Positions 30,279 to 42,259 of a stretch of 64,000 nt of DNA are shown piece by piece. Source of the stretch: Escallonia rubra (Eukaryota > Streptophyta > Magnoliopsida > Escalloniales > Escalloniaceae); contig JAVXUO010002980.1 in assembly GCA_033065855.1 (NCBI GenBank), positions 248,001 to 312,000 of the forward strand, in the 5' to 3' direction. The notes under the pieces were generated by a model. The model was not told where the DNA came from. It saw only the letters and a list, made by a program, of their open reading frames with translations, and made no database searches. Position numbers and translations under genes: made by a program. Each line of letters opens with the position of its first letter. Within the stretch, counting starts at the first letter, position 1.

Positions 30279-30680
30279 TGATACAGGCAAAAATTATCAT
30301 AGTCAAGATGACGACACGTGTCGTCATCTGAAAGAACTATAACTTATGCATTGAATCCACCTCTTCATCAATATTGGTAACAGCCCATTAAAGGGAGATT
30401 AACGGATCATTAATCCTGGAATAAATCTCTACTTCGGGTAACCCCCTAATAAAGAGACATAACTACCTTCTGTTGGGGAGCTCTATATAAAGGAAATGGA
30501 GACAAAGAAAGAGGTAAGTGCTCAGTTTCAACAGTAATAGTCAAATTCAGACAGATTAACTGACTTAAGCATCGGAGTGTCTCCGCCGGAAACACTTCCG
30601 GCGAAGTAATCGGTGTTGTTTTTGCTGCGCAGGTTAATTCACGAATCGTCAGAAGTGTGTTCCAGATTTCATCCACAACA
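30279..30680 (+). repeat. 3' LTR of the Tat element
   Basis: 402 bp, TGATACAGGC to ATCCACAACA, one difference from the 5' LTR by eye. It is preceded by the purine-rich GGAATGTGGGGCAAA, the probable polypurine tract, and followed by the target duplication GTAAG. Confidence 0.95.
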
Positions 30681-32944
30681 GTAAGCATAGTAACTCACTG
30701 GCAAGTAGAAAGTCTGTACCTCCAAACAAGTTGCACTATCGGTTACCTTACCGTTGTTACAAGGACTGTTATTCAATGAACGTTAGTTAAATGACCCTTT
30801 CTCTCGGGTACCACCTGTATGCTATCAAAATCCAGGTTAAATTGGCTTTTTGTTTTTTTAGTAATGTCATACAGTTTTGTCATTTGGAGAAGTAAAATTA
30901 TCATTATCTTTTCTATTGATGAAAATATATAAGTTCAACCAGAAAAGGTTTTAATTCAGCTTCACCCATGCCAAAAATATATAGATATCTCATCTACTAC
31001 TGTTCAGCCTAGTCCTAATATCAAAGAATATACAAGTTTGCCAGAGCGTACAGTTCCAAATTAGGTGACAAAACCACGACATTGACAAAAGTCAATTGCT
31101 TTGGCTTAGGGCTAACATTTGCGTTACCCTCTCAAAATTCTCATCTTTTTCCTTGAACTAAAGATAAATGTCTCCACTCTTAGGACACAAAGCCGATTTC
31201 AAATTGAGATGCTAATGACACCTTCATAATAAACTTTATTGCTAATACACGTCAAAATTGCTTCAAAATTTTTAGCGAAACTTTTTGATACGAAGGGGTT
31301 GAATCCAAAAAAGATGTTTCACCGAAATGATTAGGAGGTGTTTGTTCTCATTTTTTATTTCCGAATTTTGCAATGTTGATGGAAAAGGTGCCTTTTGTTT
31401 GTCGTTTATACTTTTTCATTTTCATTTTGATACGATTCAAACCGTAAAAAGAAAGATGGTGTTTTCACATTTTTCCCGACTAAGTTGAGCTCTGTGTCAG
31501 GAAAATATAACAATAAACGACTATTTATCCTTTTTTCGAGCATTCTCTAACATCGCTCACAATCTTTCCCCCATCCACTCTAGTACACAACAAGTCTGTG
31601 ATCTCACAATGCACCCTCCTCGGAATCTAGCATCTTCACTGGCAAACTTCTAGTACCCGTAGGAACCTTACTGGTAAACAAACAAATTTAGGTGAAAAAA
31701 GCTACTGGACCTAATTGTCATTCTTTTATACTACGCTTATATCCAGTAATTGGGTACTTGAAATTTCACTCTTATAATTTAGGTTGTAACATAAAAAATA
31801 TAGAAAAAAATGCTCTTCGACTAAGAACTCTCACTGGAAATTCCCTTAACTCCCTCGCTTCTATTGACCCACAATTTGGAATTCTGATGGTTTTGACCCG
31901 AGTTCGACGAAGAATTTTTCCTGTCAAATTTCAGGTCCAAAATGTAGATCTAGAGACTTGATGCCATAAGATTAGGTTATGTCGGGTCTCTGACAAAATT
32001 TCTCGTCCGGAACTCCATATTTGGGACTCAGACGGTTTTGTCTCGGATTCGAGCAAACCTCTTTTCAATGATTTAATTGAGAAGGTTCAGAATAGATGCT
32101 CTCGTTGAAAAAGTTTGCTCTTTAATAAAGCAGGCAGGGCAATTTTTTATCTCATCAGTGCTCTTGGGACTCTGGTATCATGTCCCAGTTGGGCTCATGA
32201 GTTAAGTCTGCTATTGGTCGCAGGCCCATTGGACTCTCATCAACGACTTCGCCAGGCCTTACTGTTACTTGCATATATCAATTGTTAAAAGGTGCTAAGT
32301 TTGAACCAATTGCTTTGCGACTAGTGGCTTCAAGCTTTTCCAAAGACGTCTTGGAAACACGTCTCTGCTCGGCCAAGCCGAGTAGACGACTTGGAAACAC
32401 GTCTCTGCTCGGCCAAACCGAGTAGACGACTTCCAAACGTCTACAATAACTTCCAAACACGTCTCTGCTCCGCCAAGCCGAGTAGGCGACTTGGAAACAC
32501 TTCTCTGCTCGGCCGAGCCGAGTAGACGACATCCAACACGTCTCTGCTCGGCCAAGCCGAGTAGACGACTTGGAAATACGTCTCTGCTCGGCTAAGCCGA
32601 GTAGACGACCTCCAAAGGCGTCTCTACTCGGCTAAGACGAGTAAACCTCAAAAGGCCTCTCTGCTCGGCCAAAACAAACTGACAATTTCTGGAAGCATCC
32701 CTGCTCGGCTAAACCGAGTAGACAACTTCCAAAGGCGTCTCTCTCTACTCGGCCAAAACGAGCAGACGAGCCCCTAAGTCTCTGCTCGGCTTCGCCGAGT
32801 AGACGACTCCCGTCTGATCTGTTCGGCCCCTACAACATTTCTCTTCAACTCATATTGGCAGTGTAATTTTTAATCAGGCAAAGGGAAAATATTCCAACAT
32901 TCCATAATCCTCTTCGGAAAAGAGAACATGGAATGGGGGGCAAA

Positions 32945-33346
32945 TGATACAGGCAAAAATTATCATAGTCAAGATGACGACACGTGTCGTCATCTGAAAG
33001 AACTATAACTTATGCATTGAATCCACCTCTTCATCAATATTGGTAACAGCCCATTAAAGGGAGATTAACGGATCATTAATCCTGGAATAAATCTCTACTT
33101 CGGGTAACCCCCTAATAAAGAGACATAACTACCTTCTGTTGGGGAGCTCTATATAAAGGAAATGGAGACAAAGAAAGAGGTAAGTGCTCAGTTTCAACAG
33201 TAATAGTCAAATTCAGACAGATTAACTGACTTAAGCATCGGAGTGTCTCCGCCGGAAACACTTCCGGCGAAGTAATCGGTGTTGTTTTTGCTGCGCAGGT
33301 TAATTCACGAATCGTCAGAAGTGTGTTCCAGATTTCATCCACAACA
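32945..33346 (+). repeat. Extra LTR copy in unit 2
   Basis: A 402-bp LTR, no difference seen from the 3' LTR at 30279-30680. It is followed by GTAAGCATAG as at the original insertion site, and preceded by array units from 32351. It has no associated internal region on its right and arises from the tandem triplication, not from a new insertion. Confidence 0.9.
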
Positions 33347-35613
33347 GTAAGCATAGTAACTCACTGGCAAGTAGAAAGTCTGTACCTCCAAACAAGTTGC
33401 ACTATCGGTTACCTTACCGTTGTTACAAGGACTGTTATTCAATGAACGTTAGTTAAATGACCCTTTCTCTCGGGTACCACCTGTATGCTATCAAAATCCA
33501 GGTTAAATTGGCTTTTTGTTTTTTTAGTAATGTCGTACAGTTTTGTCATTTGGAGAATTAAAATTATCATTATCTTTTCTATTGATGAAAAGATGTAAGT
33601 TTTACCAGAAAAAGTTTAAATTCAGCCTCATCCATGCCAAAAATATATAGATATCTCCTCTAATATTGGTTAACCTTGTCCTAATATCAAAGAATATACA
33701 AGTTTGCCAGAGCATACAGTTCCAAATTGTGACAAAACTACGACATTGACAAAAGTCAATTGCTTTGGTTTAGGGCTAACATTTGCGTTACCCTCTCAAA
33801 ATTCTCATCTTTTTCCTTGAACTAAAGATAAATGTCTCCACTCTTAGGACACAAAGCCGATTTCAAATTGAGATGCTAATGACACCTTTAGAATAAACTT
33901 TATCGCTAATACACGTCAAAACTGCTTCAAAATTTTAAGGGTCAATTTTTGGTACGAAGGGGTTGAAGCAAAAAGAAGTTTCCCCGAAATAATTAAAAGG
34001 TGTTTGTTCTCATTTTTTATTTCCGAATTTTGCAATGTTGATGGAAAAGATGCATTTTGTTTGCTCGTTTCTACTTTTTCGTTTTCATTTTGAATCAACG
34101 ATTCAAACCGTAAAAAGAAAAAAGGTGTTATCACATTTTTCCAACTAAGTGGAACTCTATGTCAGGAAAATATAAAAATAAACGGCTATTTTTCCTTTTT
34201 CCGAGCATTGTCTAGCATCGATCACAATCTTTCCCCTATCCACTCTAGTACATAACAAGTGTGCGATCTGACAATTCACCCTCCTCAGAACCCAACCATC
34301 TTAACTGGCACACTTCTAGTACCCATAGGAACCTGGCCGGTAAACAAATAAATTTAGGTCAAAAAAGTTACTAAACCTAATTGTCCTTGTTTTATTCTAC
34401 GCTTATATCCAGTAATTGGGTACTTGAAATTTCGTTCTCACGGTTTAGGTGGTAACATAAAAGCTATCGGAAAAATGCTCTTCGACTAAGAACTCTCACT
34501 GGACATTCCCTTAACTCCCTCTGCTTCTATTGACCCACAGTTTGGAATTCAGATGGTTTTGACCCGAGTTCGGGCGAATAATTTTTCTTGTCAAATTTCA
34601 GGTCCAAAATGTAGATCTAGAGACTTGATGCCATAAGATTAGGTTATGTCGGGTCTCTGACAAAATTTCTCGTCCGGAACTCCATATTTGGGACTAAGAC
34701 GAATTTGGCTCGGATTCCAGCAAACATATTTTCAGTGATTTAATCGGGAAGGTTCAGAACATATGCTCTTCTCGGAGAAGTGTTCTCTTTACTAAAGCAG
34801 GCAGGGCAACTTTTGATCTCATCAGTGCTCTAGGAGTCCTGGTATCATGTCCCAGTTGGGCTCATGAGTTAAGTCTGCTATTGGTCGCAGGCCCATTGGA
34901 CTCTCACTAAGGGCTCTGTTAGGCCTTACTATTACTTGTATATACTAATTGTTAAAAGGTGCTAAGTTTGAACCAATTGCTTTGCGACTAGTGGCTTCAA
35001 GCTTTTCCAAAGACGTCTTGGAAACACGTCTCTGCTCGGCCAAGCCGAGTAGACGACTTGGAAACACGTCTCTGCTCGGCCAAGCCGAGTAGACGACCTC
35101 CAAACGCCTCTACAGTAGACTTCCAAACACGTCTCTGCTCGGCCAAGCCGAGTAGACGACTTGGAAACACTTCTCTGCTCGGCCGAGCCGAGTAGACGAC
35201 ATCCAACACGTCTCTGCTCGGCCAAGCCGAGTAGACGACTTGGAAATACGTCTCTGCTCGGCTAAGCCGAGTAGACGACTTCCAAAGCCGTCTCGGCTCG
35301 GCTAAGACGAGTAAACCTCAAAAGGCCTCTCTGCTCGGCCAAAACGAACAGACGATTTCTGGAAGCATCCCTGCTCGGCTAAACCGAGTAGACAACTTCC
35401 AAAGGCGTCTCTCTCTACTCGGCCAAAACGAGCAGACGAGCCCCTAAGTCTCTGCTCGGCTTCGCCGAGTAGACGACTCCCGTCTGATCTGTTCGGCCCC
35501 TACAACATTTCTCTTCAACTCATTGGCAGAATAATTTTTAATCAGGCAGAAGGGAAAATATTCCAACATTCCATAATCCTCTTCGGAAAAGAGAACATGG
35601 AATGGGGGGCAAA

Positions 35614-36015
35614 TGATACAGGCAAAAATTATCATAGTCAAGATGACGACACGTGTCGTCATCTGAAAGACCTATAACTTATGCATTGAATCCACCTCTT
35701 CATCAATGTTGGTAACAGCCCATTAAAGGGAGATTAACGGATCATTAATCCTGGAATAAATCTCTACTTCGGGTAACCCCCTAATAAAGAGACATAACTA
35801 CCTTCTGTTGCAGAGCTCTATATAAAGGAAATGGAGACAAAGAAAGAGGTAAGTGCTCAGTTTCAACAGTAATAGTCAAATTCAGACAGATTAACTGACT
35901 TAAGCATCGGAGTGTCTCCGCCGGAAACACTTCCGGCGAAGTAATCGGTGTTGTTTTTGCTGCGCAGGTTAATTCACGAATCGTCAGAAGTGTGTTCCAG
36001 ATTTCATCCACAACA
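35614..36015 (+). repeat. Extra LTR copy in unit 3
   Basis: A 402-bp LTR with about three further substitutions (AGACCTATAAC, TCAATGTTGG and TGTTGCAGAGC where the others have AGAACTATAAC, TCAATATTGG and TGTTGGGGAGC). It is followed again by GTAAGCATAG. The extra changes make it the most diverged of the four LTR copies. Confidence 0.9.
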
Positions 36016-38390
36016 GTAAGCATAGTAACTCACTGGCACGAAGAAGGTCTGTACCCCCAAAGAAGTTGCACTATCGGTTACCTTACCATTGTTACAAAGA
36101 CTATTATTCAATGAATGTTAGTTCATTGACCTTTCTCTTGGGTACCAGTATGCTATCAAAACCCAGGCCAAATTGGCTTTTTGTTTATTCACTAATGTCG
36201 TACATTTTGTCATTTGGAGATTTAAAAGTATCACTATCTTTTCTATTGATGAAAATATATAAGTTCAACCAGAAAAGGTTTTAATTCAGCTTCACCCATG
36301 CCAAAAATATATACATATCTCATCTACTACTGTTTAGCCTAGTCCTAATATCAAAGAACATACAAGTTTGACAGAGCGTACAGTTCCAAATTAGGTGACA
36401 CAACCACGACATTGACAAAAGTCAAATGCTTTGGCTTAGGGATAACATTTATGTGACCCTCTCAAAATTTTCATGTCTCTCCTTCAACTAAAGATAAATG
36501 TCACCACTCTTAGGATACAAAACGGATTTCAAATTGACATGCTAATGACACCCTCAGAATAAATTTATCGGTATTATACGTCAAAATTGGTTCACAATTT
36601 TCACGGACAATTTTTGGTACCAAGGGGTTAAAGCAAAAAGAAGTTTCTCCGAAATATTTAGGAGGTGTTTGTTCTCATTTTTTATTTCCGAATTTTGCAA
36701 TGTTGATGGAAAAGGTGCCTTTTGTTTGTCGTTTATACTTTTTCATTTTCATTTTGATACGATTCAAACCGTAAAAAGAAAGATGGTGTTTTCACATTTT
36801 TCCCGACTAAGTTGAGCTCTGTGTCAGGAAAATGTAAGAATAAACGACTATTTATCCTTTTTCCAAGCATTGTCTAATATGGATCACAATCTTTCCTCCA
36901 TCCACTCTAGTACACAACAAGTGTGTGACCTCATAATTCACCCTCCTCAGAACCCATCATCTTAACTGGCAAACTTCTAGCACCCGTGGTAACCTGGCGG
37001 GTAAATAAATAAATTTAGGTGAAAAAGGCTACTAAACCTATTGTCCTTCTTTTATACTACGCTTATATCCAGTAATTGGGTACTTGAAATTCTGCTCTCA
37101 TAGTCTAGGTGGTAGCGTAAAAGCTGTCGAAAAAATGCCTTTCGACTTAGAGCTCTCTACGGAAATTCCCTTAACTCCCTCTGCTTCTATTGACCTACAC
37201 TTTTGGAATTAGATGGTTTTGACCCGAGTTCGGGCGAATAATTTTTCCTGCCAAATTTCAGGTCCAAAACGTAGATCTAGAGACCTGATTCCATAAGATT
37301 AGGTTATGTTGGGTCCCTTATAAAATTTCTTGCCCGGAACTCCATATTTGGGACTCAGACGGTTTTGGCTCGAATTCAAACAAACCTATTTCTAATGATC
37401 TAATTGAGAAGGTTCATAACATATGCTCTCATTGTAAAAGTTTTCTCTTCAATAAAGCAGGCAGGGCAACTTTTGATCTCATCAGTGCTCTAGGAGTCCT
37501 GGTATCATGACACGAATTTATAGTTGGACTCATGAGTTAGGTCTGCTATTGGCCGCAGGCCCGTTGGACTCTCACCAAGGACTCCGTCAGGCCTTACAAT
37601 TACTTGCATATACCAATTTTCAAAAGGCGCTAAGTTCGAACCAAAGTGGTTTCAAACTTTTCCAAAGACGTCGCCAAAGATATCCTCTCACAATATTCTA
37701 CGAACCAATAAAATTCAAAAAGATAATGCTGGTGCGTAAAAATCTACTTGTACATAAGGAGACATATTAGCTTATTACAATCTCCAAACACGAATATGTT
37801 AACTGTAGCCTCATCAAGAAATAATAAAGTCTAAACGGGACTCTGTTATCTAGCAACCATAGCCTCAACCTCGTGACTCTCATAAGTTTCTGAGCCAACT
37901 ACTTAACTAGCTTGAGGAAAACAGAGGGACGAGCTAGAGGTCAGCAAGTACATATACCATCCCAAAATAGGATTTAGATTTTGTAAACATGCCATAGATT
38001 TTGTCTCCAAATTGTGATCAATTCATTGGAATAAAAAATACAATAATAAACAAAAATAGTTCTGAGGGCACATAAACCATTTAGCATGCAAAAAAAACTC
38101 ATCATATGAGTCAGTCCAGTAACAACTATTCTTTTTTTTTTTTAGTATGATGCGATCAGTGTTTCGTCCCACTAACTTGAACTCGGAATCTCACCTCAGA
38201 TTAACCACTAATATGGAAGTAGGGGCAGCCATATGCAACAGTACTGCATATCATGTCAACGTTTAGTCCCATTAACAAGAACCCGAAATCTAACCTTCAC
38301 CTGTTAGATATGGGCACAACAATTAATTAATAAAATTTCCATCTCGCAATGAACATGGCGGTCATCACCACCACCAGCACCATTGTTGAT
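36016..38390. other. Host sequence: end of triplicated flank and junction to copy B
   Basis: 36016-37671 is the third copy of the flank (also 30681-32350 and 33347-35016) and resembles 60955-61560 in copy B. 37672-38130 is single-copy in the window. From about 38135 the text aligns with 12830 onward and so begins copy B of the host segment. No gene is supported; an 87-codon frame from 37507 has no recognisable motif. Confidence 0.65.
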
Positions 38391-41259
38391 CACTACAAGA
38401 AAAACAGTTTTTAACGACAGACTTTTAGCGATGAAAATACTTCCGTCGCTAAAAGTGCCCTTTACCTACTGATTTGTCCGTCAGTAAAAGTCCGTCGCTA
38501 AAAATCTTTACCCACAGAAAATTCCGTCGGTAAATATTTTTAGCGACGGATTATTTCCGACGGAATATCCGTCGCTAAATGATATTTTTGAAATTTTCTC
38601 ATTTTTGACCCTTTCTTTTGCCCGCATTAAAAGAACGGAAACCCTATTCTATTTCTTATTCTACCCGCCGCTCCCCTGCCCCTCTCTCTTTCTATCTAGA
38701 TCCGTCTCTCGATCTCTCACCCACTCACCTCCACCGCCCACCTTCGCAACCCACTTTCGACGCCATCCCTACCCAACGCCACCTCCACCTCGCTGCCCCA
38801 CTCCGACGCTACTGCCGCCCAACTCCCACGCAGTCTAAACAATGCATCTACTGCGCCGCTGCCGCGTCCACCACCTCCGCTGCCGGCGACGGAGGCGAGT
38901 GACCGGCAAAGACTCCACGGAACCGGCCAACATCCCTCTGCTGACGACGACGTTGAGGACTCCACCGGCCAACCATTTTGTCTTGTCGCCATTTGGGTAC
39001 GTATTCGCCCTCCTTTCCTGATTTCTTAGACTCTTATGTTTTTTTATGGGGGGAAGGATGGCAGTAGCAGTAGGACGTAGCATATGGATTCTTAAACTTT
39101 TATCTTGTTGATTGCATTGCCACAAGCTGAGAGATTATCCCGGAAAAGATAGATTAAGATGTGGATCTCTGTTCTTCTAGAAATGATAATGTCTTTAAAA
39201 AATAATGACCCTATAATAAAATTCTGCCTTTCTGGCTTGTTTCATTCTTAATTCCATCCATTTCTCTAATATAAGAAAATAGAAACAGCACCAAAATGAA
39301 ATGTTTATGCTTAACAAACTAAATTTGGAGAGCATCTGCCTGGTCCTTACCAGTCAGTTTTTAGTGCCAAAATTGCTTGAATAAAACGATATCATAAAGT
39401 TCATTAGCCCTGCATAAATCTATGTTGTTTTTTCAAGATATTCATGTTTGTATTTAGCTATTTGGGAATCTGAAATGTACTGTTGGTTCCAATTCTTAGG
39501 AGCTTGTTTGGATATTGAGCTTGTTTGGTTATCAGGAAGCATTTTTGTTAATTATAGGAAGCATTTTTATGTATGTTGAATTATGAGGTAGAGGCCTGAC
39601 ATAATAATGTGAATTATGAGGTAGAGGCCTGGCATATATAATGTAAAGTGTTAGTTACTGTATTATTTTATGTATGTTGAATTTATATCTCAACTAAATG
39701 ACCTTAAATATGTCTCGTCGTTGAAGGGCCAGCTTCTAGACTCAACTAAAGGACCATTAGTTTGCTTTATGATAACTGGTTATTAGAAGTTTGTTTTTCC
39801 TTGTTTTCTTGCTATGATACAAACCTGGTGCAGTTTATTCATTGTATTTCTTTTTCAAGTGTTATTCGATTTGACGTTAAAGCTCTATAGATATAATGGG
39901 ATGATCACACTTGAATACGACGATCGTGGTGTTATTGTCTGTCATATGAGAATTTGCTGTAAACCAAACTGACTAATAGATGGTGAATTGCGCCAGATTC
40001 TTAAATATAACAAGAGTTACAAGATTCTTAAGTTCCAAGATGCAAAGAGCAACTCTCATATCCAAAACCTCAAGCAAGATACCCCCAACTCCAGCTTGCA
40101 AACGAATACGCTCCATTGTTGTTGCTAAAAATTGTAACTCTTAGCGAGATACAATGATGCGAAGTTGGAAGCTCGTGAATAGATTGTTACATTCTTGGAA
40201 CTTTACGTGCGCATTGCTATTACGTCTTGAGATAGTTGGGCTCTGAAACTAGTTGCAGTTGATTCACTAGCTTGACAAAAGTACGACTCATTTGTGGATA
40301 GGCTTTTGAGGTTCGTACATATTCAGTTGGATGTTAAAACCAAGGTTTCCCTTCTGTTTCACATTGTAATGATTTGTATACATCAAGTGCACATCAGTCT
40401 TTGCTCCCTTTGTGTTACTTACAAGAAAGTGTGATCTTTTAGTTCTTGTTGAAGCAATTTTTTTAGTTCTTGTTGAAGGAGTTTTGCTTAATTTCACACA
40501 TTTCTCTTTCAGATTTTAAAGTTTCTTGATGGGTGAAGTAACAGCAGCAGCTTCTGATGGACTTGTAATTCTTTCGGTCTTTGCTCCCTTTGTATCTTTT
40601 GTTCCGATGAAAGTTAAAATTTTACATTGGAATATGTACGATGTGATCTAGTATATTTTGTAAAGTTAGTATTGAATGTTAATTGATATGGTGCGTGACT
40701 TAAATCTTATATGTATGACTTGAAATTTGGTAAATAATGGATGTTAGTTTAAATAATGAAATTGTCGATGGATTAGTTGATTTATTTGTTTGTGTGAATT
40801 TAATTACAGGAAGCAAGTTTGGAATTTTAAAACATAAAAACAAATTGAAAAACAATCTTTTTACAATTTTTGCTGATGGACTTTTAGCGACGACATTATG
40901 TCGCCATAAGTATTTTAAACAAATCATAAATGATTTTTAGCTACGGAAATATGTCACGAAAAATTTCAAATTTTAGCGACGGACTTTTTGTTGCTAGTCT
41001 TCTCTTTTCAACCATGAACTTTTTGCAATGGAAATTCCGTCGCTAAAAGTATTTTTTACATTTTTTTGCAGAAATTACAAAAATTAAAAGATACTTTTAC
41101 TGTAAAATAATTTATTTCCGTCGGTAAATCTTTTAGCAACGGCCTTTATTGCAACGGACTTTTAGCGACGGACAGTCCGTCGCTTAAAGTCTTTACCGAC
41201 GGAAAATGTACTTTTAGCGACGGAAAAATCCGTCGCAAAAAGTCTCTTTTATTGTAGTG
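38391..41259. mobile_element. Non-autonomous CACTA element E1
   Basis: A 2869-bp element with ends CACTACAAGAAAAAC and TTTTATTGTAGTG. The subterminal regions (38400-38590, 40880-41250) are packed with inverted TTTAGCGACGG / CCGTCGCTAAA motifs. The 3-bp flanks are GAT and GCT. Comparison with 13070-13080 in copy A shows the target was GCT, so the left duplicate has one substitution. The interior has a GC-rich stretch (38640-38960) whose frames are proline/serine-rich and may be captured host sequence. The rest is AT-rich, without recognised genes; short frames at 40288-40497 and 40700-40940 look incidental. Confidence 0.9.
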
Positions 41260-42259
41260 GCTGCTTTTGTTATCATCACTACTGTCATCAACAATACCAC
41301 TAGTGACACCTTAATACAACCATGACGAACACCATCACTGGACCACTCCATACAGCATCGTCGATGCCACGCCACCACCACCACTCTCACCACTTCCACC
41401 ATAAGTGGTAGTACATGGTGACTATAACTCGCGTACACCACCGCGAGCGTGCGTTGCATCCACCAGGCATGAAGCTACTTTCCATAGTTTCTTCATTGTA
41501 AGATGAGGATTTAAATCTTAAAAAGTGTATTACCTTTCAATTTTCACCTCCAACATGAAATAAGATTTATGTGAATTAAATCTTTTTTTTTTGTTTCAAA
41601 TAAAGAAAAGAAATCAAATTTCTAATTCATAATTTAATTTCTGAAGGAATTGGTTCTAAACAGTGCACTAGTATTTAGCTAATGTAACTTGTAAAAGTAT
41701 GGATAGATTAAAATCATTTTTTGGACTGAAATACCGCCACAAAAAATGATATTATGAATATTGGTCTGAAATATAAAGTTACAATGAATGTACTACTAAC
41801 ACGGATGGAAGCAAACCCTTCCTCTTCTTCTTCCCGTTATAACTTATGTCCTCATTTATTAATTCTCCTATTCTTACATTTAAAGACTTCTCTTCTATTA
41901 GATTTATCATAATTTAAGACTTTTTGTTCTTGGATTTCTCCCCCTAAATTGATCAAACTTCTAGAATTTTGAACCTATCAAATCTCTCTTTCACTCTCTA
42001 TTTATGCCATGAAGTTAAGGGTTTGCTCTAAGGTACGGGTTAAGTGGAGGTTAAAGTAGCCTATTAACTAGATTTCATGCACCACCTTTAATTTGTTAAA
42101 GTGAGCTTCTTGTAACAATTGTCGAAGCCAGTGAATTTGGATCAAGAACAAGTAGTTTTCAAGAAGTTTATCTCCTACGTTTAGAAGATAACGATATTGT
42201 AGTTAACATATATGTATGTTTAGAATACACGTTGCCCGTATTACACACTCTGAGTATGT

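Larger units (their letters stand above)
19969..30680 (+). mobile_element. Complete Ty3/gypsy retrotransposon, Tat (Retand-like) lineage
   Basis: A 10.7-kb element has 402-bp LTRs (19969-20370 and 30279-30680) and a perfect 5-bp target duplication GTAAG (19964-19968 and 30681-30685). By eye the LTRs differ at one position, a T/C in GCATTGGAG versus GCATCGGAG near 20257. Order: LTR, primer site with TGGCGCC, gag-pol in two overlapping frames (one frameshift near 23600), an antisense gene, two tandem arrays, a purine-rich tract, LTR. The second, archaeal-type RNase H before integrase, the absence of a chromodomain and the antisense gene place it in the Tat lineage. The matching host sequence without it is at 60930-60970. 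Confidence 0.95.
29685..37671. repeat. Tandem triplication: array tail + LTR + 1.6 kb host flank (2.67-kb unit)
   Basis: Unit 1 is about 29685-32350, unit 2 about 32351-35016, unit 3 about 35017-37671. Each is array tail, 402-bp LTR, then host sequence beginning GTAAGCATAGTAACTCACTGG. LTR starts at 30279, 32945 and 35614 give periods of 2666 and 2669 bp. At both internal junctions the host text TTTTCCAAAGACGTC runs straight into TTGGAAACACGTCTC of the array; at the end of unit 3 the host continues instead as GACGTCGCCAAAGATATCC. Unequal exchange between the array and the host site, sharing only about ACG/GACG, explains the structure. LTRs of units 1 and 2 look identical, while host parts differ by several percent in patches. 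Confidence 0.9.

Noticed and set aside
32945-36015. Extra LTRs as independent solo-LTR insertions
   Set aside because: Each is followed by the same GTAAGCATAG host flank and preceded by array text, so they arose by tandem duplication rather than by new insertion.
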